Below are positions 27,005-35,635 of a DNA stretch of 64,000 bases, piece by piece. Below the pieces are notes generated by a model. That model saw only the letters and a list, made by a program, of their open reading frames with translations. It ran no database searches and was not told the origin of the DNA. The stretch comes from Lacihabitans soyangensis. GTDB taxonomy: Bacteria; Bacteroidota; Bacteroidia; Cytophagales; Spirosomataceae. The stretch covers positions 1 through 64,000 of the forward strand of contig NZ_RJUF01000012.1 of NCBI RefSeq assembly GCF_024343775.1, given 5' to 3'. Both the position numbers and the translations under genes were made by a program. How positions within the stretch are numbered: the stretch's first letter is position 1; every line of letters starts with the position of its first letter.

Positions 27005-27054
27005 TTAAAAAATAAAAAACAACAGGTTCAATAATTGGTATTGAATCTGTTGTT
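27005..27054 (-). terminator. Strong intrinsic terminator between tatA and gatA
   Basis: AACAACAGGTTCAATA (27018-27033) and TATTGAATCTGTTGTT (27039-27054) form a 16-bp stem with one G-U/A-C position. On the minus strand it is followed by a T-rich run (27017-27006). It ends tatA transcription before gatA. Confidence 0.85.
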
Positions 27055-27076
27055 CATAAAAAATGTCTCTGGGCTA

Positions 27077-27277
27077 TTAGTCTTCTGAGTTTGCCGCTTT
27101 TTCAATGTTTTCTTTTACATCTTTGGTAGCATCTTTAAACTCACGGATACCTTTTCCAAGTCCACGAGCCAATTCGGGTAATTTTTTCGCACCAAAAAAT
27201 AATAAAATCACAAATACTATAACGAAAATTTCAGTACCGCCTAAATTTCCTAAAAACAATAATGTTGCTAATTCCAT
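27077..27277 (-). CDS. tatA: Twin-arginine translocase subunit TatA/TatE
   Basis: 66 residues: N-terminal transmembrane helix (about 12-30), the FFGAKKLPELARGLGKGIREF hinge and amphipathic helix, and a charged tail (KDVKENIEKAANSED). It forms the pore component of the Tat system that exports folded proteins such as the oxidoreductase at 17655. tatC is not in this window. It stands alone with a strong terminator behind it. Confidence 0.94.
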   Translation of the reverse strand: MELATLLFLGNLGGTEIFVIVFVILLFFGAKKLPELARGLGKGIREFKDATKDVKENIEKAANSED

Positions 27278-27387
27278 GTTTGTAAATAATTGATGTACAA
27301 ATTTAATAAATTAACCATATAAAAAAACTTTTTATTTTATCAGTGGCGTTAAATCGTGTTAATGTATAGCTGAAAACTTGGTTTTTA

Positions 27388-27834
27388 TCATGAAATATCC
27401 CTGTTCAGTAGCCAGGTTTCAAATTTCTCTATTTCTTCTGCCACGCTGTTAAAAACAAAAGTAACCAAAGCTATATCATCAGCAAAACCCAACATGGGAA
27501 TGAAGTCGGGTATTAAATCTATGGGCGATAAGAAATAAACGAAAGCTGTAATGATGATCACAACATTTTTAAGGTCAATATTTCTGTAATCACCTGTTGC
27601 ATAAAACTTTAGAAGTTTACCTAATGTCAATATTTTGTTTTTTACAGTAGCCAGAACAGTACTTTTACCTTCAGCCTGAATCTTACCCAATACACCTTTG
27701 AGAAGGGTAAGAATACCTACTGTATTTTTAGAAATTCGAGATGCTTTTTTAAGTGAAGTATTGTAGAAAACCGAATCTAGTATTTTACCTAAAAGTGTAC
27801 TTGTGTCCATTGTTTTTTTTGAGAAAGAATTCAT
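27388..27834 (-). CDS. YkvA family (DUF1232) membrane protein
   Basis: 148 residues from MNSFSKKTMDTSTLL. I chose this start because the longer upstream frame has no plausible N-terminus; Met9 is an alternative. The DUF1232 core is at about 85-130 (AFVYFLSPIDLIPDFIPMLGFADDIA), a short hydrophobic hairpin. The function of this widespread family is unknown. Divergent from mdh. Confidence 0.8.
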   Translation of the reverse strand: MNSFSKKTMDTSTLLGKILDSVFYNTSLKKASRISKNTVGILTLLKGVLGKIQAEGKSTVLATVKNKILTLGKLLKFYATGDYRNIDLKNVVIIITAFVYFLSPIDLIPDFIPMLGFADDIALVTFVFNSVAEEIEKFETWLLNRDIS

Positions 27835-27989
27835 TTTAAATCCAATACAAATTAAACCATTCTTTTGTAATATTTGCCTAAAAAATATTAAAAATGAAAA
27901 TGATATAATTGGCAATTATTAAAATTATACAATATTTTTGTTAAAATTTTTAAATCAAATAGGGTTTACCTAAAAATAGTTAAAATCAC

Positions 27990-28919
27990 ATGAAAGTTAC
28001 AGTAATAGGTGCTGGTGCTGTTGGGGCTACTGCCGCTGACAATATCGCCAGAAAACAAATAGCGTCTGAAGTTGTCATTTTGGACATTAAAGAGGGTTTT
28101 GCTGAAGGAAAAGCGATGGATTTGGCTCAAACTGCCTCTATAGAAGGTTTTGATACCAAATTGGTGGGTGTTACAAACGATTACCAAAGAACAGCTAAGT
28201 CTGACGTAATCGTAGTTACCTCTGGTTTGCCACGTAAACCAGGAATGACACGTGAGGAGCTTATTGGAATCAACGCAGGTATTGTTAGAACCGTTGTAAC
28301 AAACGCCTTGGCTGTTTCACCTAAAGCGATTATCTTGATTGTGTCTAATCCTATGGATACCATGACTTATTTGACCTATCAGATTGCCGCTGAAATGGGT
28401 ATTTCAAAAAGAAAAGTAATCGGTATGGGCGGTGCTTTGGACTCATCGAGATTCAGATACAGATTAGGTGAGGCTCTAAATGTAGCTCAAAGTGACCTAC
28501 ACGGTATGGTTATCGGTGGTCATGGAGACACTACAATGATTCCTTTGACTCGCTTGGCTACTTGGAATGGTATTCCGGTAAGTAGGTTCTTGAGTGGTGA
28601 AAAATTGAAAGAAGTGTCTGATAAAACGATGGTTGGTGGAGCTACATTGACTGGACTTTTGGGTACTTCAGCCTGGTATGCTCCAGGTGCAGCAATTGGC
28701 CAGATCGTTGAGTCCATCCTTCGTGATGAAAAGAAAATTATTCCATCATGTGTTTATTTGAATGGAGAATATGGTCAAAAAGACATTTGTATAGGAGTTC
28801 CTGTAGTAATTGGAAGAAATGGCTGGGAGAAGATAATCAATTTGAGATTGAGCAATGCTGAGAAGGAAGCATTCGAGAAATCTGCTGAAGCAGTGAGAGC
28901 AATGAATGCTGCTCTGTAA
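27990..28919 (+). CDS. mdh: Malate dehydrogenase
   Basis: 309 residues, LDH-like MDH. It has N-terminal NAD-binding GAGAVGATAAD, a substrate Arg pair in GLPRKPGMTREEL, ISNP-type VSNPMDTMTY, and the catalytic His in VIGGHGDTTMIP. It interconverts malate and oxaloacetate in the TCA cycle; sucD of the same cycle lies 600 bp downstream on the other strand. Followed by its own terminator. Confidence 0.95.
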   Translation: MKVTVIGAGAVGATAADNIARKQIASEVVILDIKEGFAEGKAMDLAQTASIEGFDTKLVGVTNDYQRTAKSDVIVVTSGLPRKPGMTREELIGINAGIVRTVVTNALAVSPKAIILIVSNPMDTMTYLTYQIAAEMGISKRKVIGMGGALDSSRFRYRLGEALNVAQSDLHGMVIGGHGDTTMIPLTRLATWNGIPVSRFLSGEKLKEVSDKTMVGGATLTGLLGTSAWYAPGAAIGQIVESILRDEKKIIPSCVYLNGEYGQKDICIGVPVVIGRNGWEKIINLRLSNAEKEAFEKSAEAVRAMNAAL

Positions 28920-28948
28920 TTGGCAAATTGAAATACTAAGATAAAAGA

Positions 28949-28982
28949 AAAGCCTGAATCTCTTGAGATTCGGGCTTTTTTA
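28949..28982 (+). terminator. Intrinsic terminator after mdh
   Basis: AAGCCTGAATCT pairs with AGATTCGGGCTT around a CTTG loop and is followed by a T-run. Confidence 0.85.
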
Positions 28983-29006
28983 ATAATTCATTTTATCAAA
29001 AGTGTT

Positions 29007-29417
29007 TTATTCGGCTTTAGAATAACCCAATATTTGTCTATGCCCATTTAGAATAATCTCGATTTCGAAATTTTGGACGTCGAGTTTATTAACCTTGTAT
29101 ACATATTCATTAATAGTTATTGAGGAGCCGTCAGCCGATAGTTTAAAATCAAAGGAGGTATCAACGTCTTCACTGTAGCACTTATTTTCACCTTTGTTCC
29201 ATCCATACTTTCCATCTTTCTTGCTGAATGTAAAAGTATCGTCTTTGATGCATTCTGTCAGCTGGTCGACTTCAGCATTTTTGAAAAGTGTTAATTTCCA
29301 TTTTTTGATGTTACCAGCCGTGAGATAATCGATAGGCATGAGTTGAACCTCCGTTTCGATAGGCGTGCAGGAGGCCAATGTGGCTATTGTTGCAAGAATG
29401 AAAAAAAACTTTTTCAT
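29007..29417 (-). CDS. Small lipoprotein, unknown
   Basis: 136 residues with a lipoprotein signal: MKKFFFILATIATLASC with lipobox LASC, Cys17 as the lipidation site. The mature part is a compact beta-rich sequence (KWKLTLFKNAEVDQL, YGWNKGENKC), resembling lipocalin-like or DUF4923-type small Bacteroidota lipoproteins, but no family is assigned with confidence. Probably anchored in the outer membrane facing the periplasm. Confidence 0.75.
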   Translation of the reverse strand: MKKFFFILATIATLASCTPIETEVQLMPIDYLTAGNIKKWKLTLFKNAEVDQLTECIKDDTFTFSKKDGKYGWNKGENKCYSEDVDTSFDFKLSADGSSITINEYVYKVNKLDVQNFEIEIILNGHRQILGYSKAE

Positions 29418-29442
29418 GAGGTTAATTATTTAGGAATGCTTA

Positions 29443-29482
29443 TAAAAAAAAAACTCTTAACTAGTTGAAACTAATTAAGAGT
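29443..29482 (-). terminator. Intrinsic terminator after sucD
   Basis: ACTCTTAACTAGT (29453-29465) pairs with ACTAATTAAGAGT (29470-29482), one mismatch. On the minus strand it is followed by a T-run (29452-29444). Confidence 0.8.
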
Positions 29483-29530
29483 CTATAAATATTGTACCAA
29501 AAAATAATTTTTACAATTATTTTTTAAATT

Positions 29531-30409
29531 CTAATTCTTTCCTAATGCTTTTAACATGGTTTCACCTATTTCAGCAGGAGAATCTACCACGAAAATACCA
29601 CATTCACGCATGATGGCCATTTTGGCTGCTGCTGTGTCGTCAGCACCGCCAATAATTGCACCAGCATGACCCATTCTACGTCCTTTAGGAGCAGTTTGGC
29701 CAGCTATAAACCCAACAACTGGTTTTTTATTTCCAGTAGATTTGATGTAGTGGGCTGCTTCAGCTTCCATTCCGCCGCCAATTTCACCAATCATCACTAT
29801 ACCTTCTGTTTCAGGGTCGTTCATGAGCATTTCTACGGCTTGCTTTGTGGTTGTACCGATAATCGGATCACCACCAATACCTATGGCAGTAGTTTGGCCA
29901 AGACCAGCTTTTGACAATTGATCTACCGCTTCGTAAGTTAAGGTACCTGACTTAGAAACCACACCGATTGTGCCTTTTTTGAATATAAATCCTGGCATAA
30001 TGCCCACTTTACATTCTTCTGCTGTTATAATACCTGGGCAGTTTGGCCCGATGAGCGTTACATCTTTTCCTTCAATGTAAGACTTGGCTTTCACCATGTC
30101 TTTGGTTGGAATGCCTTCAGTTATACAAACAATCACTTTGATACCCGCATCCGCTGCTTCCATGATAGCATCTGCTGCAAAACCCGGTGGTACAAAAATA
30201 ATAGACACATCAGCACCTGTGGCTTGAACGGCTTCTTCAACGGTATTGAAAACCGGAGTTTCCAAGTGTTTTTGACCGCCTTTACCTGGAGTTACTCCTC
30301 CAACCACATTTGTACCATAATCAATCATTTGTCCGGCATGAAAGGAACCTTCCGATCCTGTGAAGCCCTGTACGATTACTTTCGAATTTTTGTTTACAAG
30401 AATACTCAT
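29531..30409 (-). CDS. sucD: Succinyl-CoA synthetase alpha subunit
   Basis: 292 residues: N-terminal CoA-binding Rossmann domain ([23 protein letters not shown]) and C-terminal ligase domain with the phosphorylated His in [12 protein letters not shown]. It converts succinyl-CoA to succinate with ATP/GTP formation. The beta subunit gene sucC is not adjacent; the two genes are commonly separated in Bacteroidota. Confidence 0.96.
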   Translation of the reverse strand: MSILVNKNSKVIVQGFTGSEGSFHAGQMIDYGTNVVGGVTPGKGGQKHLETPVFNTVEEAVQATGADVSIIFVPPGFAADAIMEAADAGIKVIVCITEGIPTKDMVKAKSYIEGKDVTLIGPNCPGIITAEECKVGIMPGFIFKKGTIGVVSKSGTLTYEAVDQLSKAGLGQTTAIGIGGDPIIGTTTKQAVEMLMNDPETEGIVMIGEIGGGMEAEAAHYIKSTGNKKPVVGFIAGQTAPKGRRMGHAGAIIGGADDTAAAKMAIMRECGIFVVDSPAEIGETMLKALGKN

Positions 30410-30476
30410 CTTTATGGTTTTTTGCCGCCTAGCGGACTGAATATTTAAATGATATAAATTATTACTAAATCTTCTT

Positions 30477-30507
30477 CAAATGTACCTTCGAAATTAGAAA
30501 AATACAA
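30477..30507 (-). promoter_or_regulatory. Bacteroidota-type promoter of sucD
   Basis: On the minus strand TTG (30507-30505), 20 bp, TACATTTG (30484-30477): both elements at consensus spacing, 68 bp upstream of the sucD ATG. Confidence 0.6.
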
Positions 30508-30579
30508 AAAAGTTCAGTAAAAAATTTCGAATAATTTACTTAAAGTATTGATAGTTAACTATTTGATATTTTTGCTCAT

Positions 30580-30620
30580 AAAAAAAAGTATAAATTCTAA
30601 ATGAATAGAACTTATACTTT
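30580..30620 (-). terminator. Intrinsic terminator after metK
   Basis: AAAGTATAAATTCTA (30585-30599) pairs with TAGAACTTATACTTT (30606-30620), one mismatch. T-run on the minus strand from 30587. Confidence 0.8.
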
Positions 30621-30644
30621 CTCTAAAATGGATTTCGGTTCTAA

Positions 30645-31916
30645 TTAGATACCAAATGCCGCCTTAACTTTATCTACGTAGTCAAGTTTTTCCCAAGTAA
30701 ATAATTCTACCTCAATCTCAGCTGTTTGTCCAGCATTGGCAAAAGTCTTTTTAACGATTTTAGACTCTCTACCCATGTGGCCGTAAGCGGCTGTTTCTGA
30801 GTAAATTGGTGTACGTAATTTTAGTCTTTGCTCTATGGCGTAAGGACGCATATCGAAGGTTTTTTCTACTATTTTGGCTATTTCTCCATCAGAGAGTGAC
30901 ACTTTAGCAGTTCCGTTGGTATCAATAAAAATACCACATGGCTGAGCAACACCAATAGCATAGGATACTTGTACCAAAACTTCGTCACAAACACCAGCTG
31001 CAACAAGGTTTTTAGCAATATGACGTGTAGCATAAGCTGCTGAACGGTCAACTTTTGAAGGATCTTTTCCAGAGAAAGCACCACCACCATGGGCACCTTT
31101 ACCACCGTATGTATCCACAATGATTTTTCTACCTGTTAGGCCAGTGTCACCGTGAGGTCCACCGATTACGAATTTGCCCGTTGGGTTGATATGGTAAAGA
31201 ATATCATCAGTAAACAACGCTTGAAGTTCGGGCTTAAGTTTGGCTTTTACTCTTGGAATAACGATATTGATGATATCAGATTTGATTTTGGCCAACATGG
31301 CTTCGTCAGCGTCAAAATCATCATGTTGAGTCGAAACCACAATGGTGTCGATTCTCTGTGGTTGATTATCATCAGAATATTCAATTGTTACCTGAGACTT
31401 TGAGTCCGGTCTAAGGTATTTGATATCAGTATTTTCTCTTCTTACGTCAGCCAATTCCTGAAGTATTTTGTGAGACAAATCCAATGCCAATGGCATGTAG
31501 TTTTCAGTCTCTTTGGTAGCATAACCAAACATCATACCTTGGTCGCCGGCTCCTTGAGCATTTGCTTTGGCTTCGAAGTCGTCGCTTGACTTACGGTCAA
31601 CACCTTGGTTAATGTCTTTAGATTGTTCGTGAATTGCAGAAATAATTCCACATGAATCCGCCTCAAACATGTACTCAGCCTTTGTGTAGCCGATTTTCTT
31701 GATAACGTCACGAGCAATAGTTTGTACGTCAAGGTAAGTGCTGGTGTTTACTTCACCTGCCAAAACTACCAAACCCGTAGTTACAAGAGTTTCACATGCT
31801 ACTTTTGAGGTAGGGTCAAACGCCAAAAAGTGATCGATAAGTGCGTCTGAAATTTGATCCGCAACTTTGTCTGGGTGTCCTTCTGATACTGATTCAGAAG
31901 TAAATAAATAAGCCAT
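30645..31916 (-). CDS. metK: S-adenosylmethionine synthase
   Basis: 423 residues, the normal length for Bacteroidota. Motifs: [13 protein letters not shown] (ATP/metal), [26 protein letters not shown], and the flexible [19 protein letters not shown] loop. It makes SAM from methionine and ATP; SAM users in this window include lipA and the O-methyltransferase. The gene is preceded by a GC-rich structured leader (31939-32085) that looks like a SAM-sensing riboswitch, which would give feedback control. Confidence 0.97.
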   Translation of the reverse strand: MAYLFTSESVSEGHPDKVADQISDALIDHFLAFDPTSKVACETLVTTGLVVLAGEVNTSTYLDVQTIARDVIKKIGYTKAEYMFEADSCGIISAIHEQSKDINQGVDRKSSDDFEAKANAQGAGDQGMMFGYATKETENYMPLALDLSHKILQELADVRRENTDIKYLRPDSKSQVTIEYSDDNQPQRIDTIVVSTQHDDFDADEAMLAKIKSDIINIVIPRVKAKLKPELQALFTDDILYHINPTGKFVIGGPHGDTGLTGRKIIVDTYGGKGAHGGGAFSGKDPSKVDRSAAYATRHIAKNLVAAGVCDEVLVQVSYAIGVAQPCGIFIDTNGTAKVSLSDGEIAKIVEKTFDMRPYAIEQRLKLRTPIYSETAAYGHMGRESKIVKKTFANAGQTAEIEVELFTWEKLDYVDKVKAAFGI

Positions 31917-31938
31917 TTTTTAAATTTTTAAAGATTTG

Positions 31939-32073
31939 AAAAAATTAGCAAGAGAATTGAATGTCAGGTGCTTTGCCGAAACTTTATTTGGTCGGGCGAC
32001 CCACATCTTTTTTACCACCGCGGTGTTTCTAAGTACTCGGTTGGTTTCCTAACGAATCAGGAACTCTTGATGT
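31939..32073 (-). ncRNA. Candidate SAM-responsive (S-box-like) riboswitch leader of metK
   Basis: On the minus strand, P1 is ACATC (32073-32069) with GATGT (32007-32003). Inside it are: the S-box-like CAAGAG (32069-32064); P2 TTCCT/AGGAA (32063-32059 with 32050-32046); and P3 CCaACC (32044-32039) with GGTGG (32019-32015) followed by TAA. The latter equals the S-box GCaACC/GGTGCTAA pairing with a covarying pair. Downstream, ACCTGACAT (31969-31961) can pair with the P1 3' strand (anti-P1). GCAAAG (31976-31971) with CTCTTGC (31955-31949) then T6 (31944-31939) resembles a terminator. P2 is much shorter than in the classical S-box. A TAnnTTTG-like box (GAATTTTG, 32085-32078) would start the RNA at P1. 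Confidence 0.55.
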
Positions 32074-32196
32074 ACTGCAAAATTCAGGATTTTTGGTGAA
32101 ACTAAAAAATGTTAGTGAAAAAATCTAATCAATGTCTTTATTGTAGAAAATTTAACTATTTCGAGGTGCTTTTTGCTTTTTGAAAAATAAAAATTT

Positions 32197-33390
32197 CTAC
32201 AAAAAGGAGTTTTTTAGCTTTTTTGAAATAACGTTTAAGAATGCCATCCCAAATTTTACTTTAGGAGTTGACCACATAATTTTTATTTCTTCCCAAAGTG
32301 TGGTTTCTCCATCAAGAAATTTGAAAACCTGAGAAATTGGGTTTTTAGCAAATAATTGATCAAAAACCTCTGCCATTGGGTGGCGATTTTCTTTGATTAC
32401 ATTCAGTAGCGTGGAGGCGTAGATCAAATGACGTTTTTGCCAAAAACTTTCTTTTTTAAAATTATTTTGACCTTTTTCAAGTGTTGATACTATCTTTTTT
32501 AGTTTCTTCTGGGTATTCGAAAATGTATAACCTGTGGCAGGATTGGTTGCTCCACCAGCGGTTCCTATTCTAATAATTCTATTTGAAACTATGTATTGTG
32601 TCTCTGTATCGGACATCGGAATTATACCAAATTCTTCTTCAAGTATTTTATAGTCAGTAAGTTTAAGGTCTTTTTTGAGATATTCGAATAAACTCTCATC
32701 GTATTCTTTTTCTGAAAGTAGTTTTTCGGAAAAAACTGTGAATTCTATTATTGCTCGGTTTTTAGTGAATGGCAAAACGTACATGAAACGGCATTCAGCA
32801 TCCTTTTGTGGAACCCCGAAATTCATCATGTCAGGGATATCTTTTTCAAAAAGATTTTCTTTGGTTTCTATCACCAGGCCTTTGAAATGTTGTAAAAGAT
32901 TATGGTTTTTTTTGTCCTCTAGATTGAGTTTAAATGTACTGTCAAAAACATATTGAGCAGAGAATTTGCCGTAATTGACAGTTTCAACTTCAACATTATC
33001 AGTATTTTCCTGAATGTTATTTACTTTGTCGAGACAAAAAATAATATTCGGGAATTTGTCGAGATGGTTGTTGACGAAATTATAGAAATCTATACCTCTC
33101 AATAGTTTGTAACTGTATTCTCCAAGGTCATAGATTTTTTCTTTCTTGTGCGAATCTACAATTTTTACGCTCTGCCATTTTTTGAAAAGGATTTGGTCAA
33201 AGGGATTGTCAATTTTTTCCCAAAAAGCCCAAGTTCTATCGTTTTTAGTTTTTCTTTCTGGGTCTATGATCAGAATTTTTTTATCCGAAACTTTGGATAG
33301 GGAAATTTGGTAGGCCAATGAAAGACCCGACATGCCACCGCCGCAAATAATATAATCGAACATATTATTTTCGGACTGCTTTTGGTTCAT
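32197..33390 (-). CDS. crtY: Lycopene cyclase (CrtY family)
   Basis: 397 residues: N-terminal FAD/NAD-binding motif YIICGGGMSGLSLAYQI (about 13-29), the DRTWAFWE motif (about 47-54) typical of bacterial lycopene beta-cyclases, and GTAGGATNPATGYTFS near 272-287. It cyclises the ends of lycopene towards beta-carotene. Met1 or Met10 (MFDYIICGGG) could start. It lies 14 bp after lipA and is probably in the same transcript. The rest of the carotenoid pathway is not in this window. Confidence 0.9.
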   Translation of the reverse strand: MNQKQSENNMFDYIICGGGMSGLSLAYQISLSKVSDKKILIIDPERKTKNDRTWAFWEKIDNPFDQILFKKWQSVKIVDSHKKEKIYDLGEYSYKLLRGIDFYNFVNNHLDKFPNIIFCLDKVNNIQENTDNVEVETVNYGKFSAQYVFDSTFKLNLEDKKNHNLLQHFKGLVIETKENLFEKDIPDMMNFGVPQKDAECRFMYVLPFTKNRAIIEFTVFSEKLLSEKEYDESLFEYLKKDLKLTDYKILEEEFGIIPMSDTETQYIVSNRIIRIGTAGGATNPATGYTFSNTQKKLKKIVSTLEKGQNNFKKESFWQKRHLIYASTLLNVIKENRHPMAEVFDQLFAKNPISQVFKFLDGETTLWEEIKIMWSTPKVKFGMAFLNVISKKLKNSFL

Positions 33391-33404
33391 AAAAGATTTG
33401 CTGT

Positions 33405-34271
33405 TCAGACGTTTACGTGTCTTTCAGAGTGATAAGATGAACGAACCAATGGCCCCGATTCTACGTATTTGATTCCCCTTTTAAGGCCTTCTTCTCTATA
33501 AAGGTCAAACATGTCAGGGTGGATAAATTCAATCACCTCGTGGTGCATTTTGGTTGGCTGCAAATATTGTCCAAGGGTTAGTATATCACAACCGTTTTCT
33601 GCCAAATGATCCATGGCCTCAAAAACTTCGTCCTTAGTTTCGCCCAGCCCAAGCATTATACCTGTTTTTGTACGTTTTCCGTATTCTTTGGTTTTTCTGA
33701 TTTGCTCCAAGCTTCTCTCGTAACGAGCCTGCGGTCTCACTCTCCTGTAAAGATTTTTAACGGTTTCCATGTTGTGCGAGACCACTTCTTGGCCTGCAGA
33801 AATCATCCTATATAATGAATCCCAGTCGCTTTTGGTATCAGGAATAAGCGTTTCTATTGTAGTTTTTGGCGATAATTCCTTGGTTTTTACCACAGTTTGG
33901 TACCATATTTCGGCACCTTTGTCTTTCAGTTCGTCACGATTTACAGAGGTAATAACAGCATGTTTGACACCCATGGTTTGTATGGCCTCTGCCACTCTTT
34001 GGGGCTCGTCTGTGTCGTATTCGGTTGGGCGTCCAGTGGCAACAGCACAAAAATTACAGCTTCTCGTGCAAATATTTCCAAGAATCATGAAGGTTGCTGT
34101 ACCCTCGCCCCAACATTCGCCCATGTTCGGACAGTTGCCGCTTTGGCAAATGGTGTGCAGCTTATTATTATCAACTATCTCTCTAACTTTTCTATAACTC
34201 TCACCAATAGGAAGCTTCACTCTTAGCCAATCGGGCCTCTTCTTTCTCTCACTTAGTTCCTTTACTTCCAT
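33405..34271 (-). CDS. lipA: Lipoyl synthase
   Basis: 288 residues of the radical-SAM family. The auxiliary cluster motif is [12 protein letters not shown] (about 42-53) and the radical-SAM motif [10 protein letters not shown] (about 68-77). The end of the protein has the conserved [13 protein letters not shown] with the Ser ligand. It inserts two sulfurs into octanoyl groups on lipoyl-dependent enzymes. The 5' end overlaps the upstream outer-membrane protein gene by 23 bp. Confidence 0.96.
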   Translation of the reverse strand: MEVKELSERKKRPDWLRVKLPIGESYRKVREIVDNNKLHTICQSGNCPNMGECWGEGTATFMILGNICTRSCNFCAVATGRPTEYDTDEPQRVAEAIQTMGVKHAVITSVNRDELKDKGAEIWYQTVVKTKELSPKTTIETLIPDTKSDWDSLYRMISAGQEVVSHNMETVKNLYRRVRPQARYERSLEQIRKTKEYGKRTKTGIMLGLGETKDEVFEAMDHLAENGCDILTLGQYLQPTKMHHEVIEFIHPDMFDLYREEGLKRGIKYVESGPLVRSSYHSERHVNV

Positions 34272-35040
34272 TCTTGTTGTTTTTTACCAATTTCTTGTTT
34301 CCAAAGTACAAAGTTAAATAAAGCGTGGCAAAGGTCTGCGGATTATCTGAAAATTTGGAGGCCAAAATCTCAGGTTTCTTGGCAAAGACCTCGAAAAGTG
34401 TACCCAATTCTACACCAGTAACGTTGTTGTTGAAAGTGGAGATGTCGATATTTGTTGCTAGTTTGGCGTGTAAGCCTGGGTTTACTTTTAGGCCAGTAAA
34501 TAGGTTTTGAAACAAACTACCGGCACCAATTATGTAACTCGTATTAGTGTGAATATTAGGATCATAAGCTACTGTTTGCGGAGAATCTCCTTTCTGATTG
34601 GTATATTTTATATAGTAAGGTTTTGTTAAACCCAAGCTTGGACCACCCGCTACTATCACGCTGAAGCCCACACTGTTTTCATCTGTTTTTTCGAAAAAAT
34701 AAAACTCTCTGCCATATTGAGGGCGAATAGAGAAGAAGTAATTGGTTTTGCCATAGACATACTTGCTACCATAGGCACTCAAAATACTCTCTTCACGTGG
34801 GTTTTTGAGATTTATAGCTTCAACTGAAATGTAGCGATTTACAGGTTTATTTTTTCTTTTCGAAACAGGAAACGAATTTCTCAATATGACACCACCTAAC
34901 AAACTTGTGTAATTGTTGGTAGTAAGGCCATACGACAATGTCTTGGTGTCAATGCCCGTATCTTCTTCGTTTTTTTGCGAAAAAACCAATAGCGGCAAAA
35001 GACCTAAGCCAAAAAATAAAATCAAACTTCTTTTTAACAT
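34249..35040 (-). CDS. Probable outer-membrane beta-barrel protein, unknown
   Basis: 263 residues with a signal peptide ([22 protein letters not shown]). The mature protein shows alternating amphipathic strands ([51 protein letters not shown]), as in small outer-membrane barrels of Cytophagales. No family is assigned. The translational overlap with lipA indicates co-expression, though a functional link is not evident. Confidence 0.7.
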   Translation of the reverse strand: MLKRSLILFFGLGLLPLLVFSQKNEEDTGIDTKTLSYGLTTNNYTSLLGGVILRNSFPVSKRKNKPVNRYISVEAINLKNPREESILSAYGSKYVYGKTNYFFSIRPQYGREFYFFEKTDENSVGFSVIVAGGPSLGLTKPYYIKYTNQKGDSPQTVAYDPNIHTNTSYIIGAGSLFQNLFTGLKVNPGLHAKLATNIDISTFNNNVTGVELGTLFEVFAKKPEILASKFSDNPQTFATLYLTLYFGNKKLVKNNKNGSKGTK

Positions 35041-35183
35041 CCTGAATCCGATTTGTTTTGAAGTAAATATAGATTAATATTTCAAAATACTAACGAACAA
35101 AACCTGAAAAATGTTCTGTTTTCGTTTCTCTAATCAGCATATTTTGGTGTTCAACTAAAAAATATCTTCATAAATTTTTCTTT

Positions 35184-35303
35184 CTTCAAAAAAAATATAA
35201 AATTCGTGCCACTGTACGCCCCACGACAAACGGGAGTCGAAAAGGTAGAATTTGCCTGATATTGCAACCGTTGTTCTGCTGATGCAATGAATTCGATTTA
35301 AGC
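35184..35303 (-). ncRNA. Structured 3' UTR or small RNA ending in a terminator
   Basis: A GC-rich island of about 100 bp in AT-rich intergenic DNA. On the minus strand: ATTGCA/TGCAAT stem (35288-35283 with 35266-35261), CGAC/GTCG stem (35239-35236 with 35227-35224), and TCGTG/CACGA (35226-35222 with 35208-35204) followed by a T-rich tract down to about 35190. The last two stems share bases and exclude each other. It lies directly after the stop of the 65-residue membrane protein. Not recognised as a known RNA family. Confidence 0.4.
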
Positions 35304-35309
35304 AGGATG

Positions 35310-35507
35310 TTAAACTTTTTTGGATAGTTTTCGGAAATAAATACCTGAACCCAAGAAAATTATAGAAATGATGAAGTAAAAGGCTGAAATCTTTACTTCT
35401 GGTTCGTCAGTAAAATTATTTTGGTACAAAATAACCCCTATAATCAGTACCATTATGCTGAATGCTATCAGCAGTGCCCAGCCAAGTTTGTTTAGTATAT
35501 CTTCCAA
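35310..35507 (-). CDS. Small two-helix membrane protein
   Basis: 65 residues with two transmembrane helices (about 9-28 and 41-58) and a basic C-terminus (FRKLSKKV), so probably both ends in the cytosol. The family is not recognised. The hydrophobic-helix pattern is sound, and it is followed by a structured RNA segment and a terminator. Confidence 0.65.
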   Translation of the reverse strand: MEDILNKLGWALLIAFSIMVLIIGVILYQNNFTDEPEVKISAFYFIISIIFLGSGIYFRKLSKKV

Positions 35508-35635
35508 ATTGTTTTTTCACAAAAATAATTAAATCATACAGAATTCTTTTTGTTAGGACAATTTATTAAACTCAATTGTTTCAATTCCACCGAAGATTTT
35601 AGAACTTGCAGTTTGTAATAAATCAGAACTCAGAT

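Noticed and set aside
35204-35303. Cobalamin riboswitch or tRNA-like RNA
   Set aside because: GCCACTGT resembles part of a B12 element and CGACTCCC a T-arm, but the other conserved parts are missing or in the wrong order on both strands.
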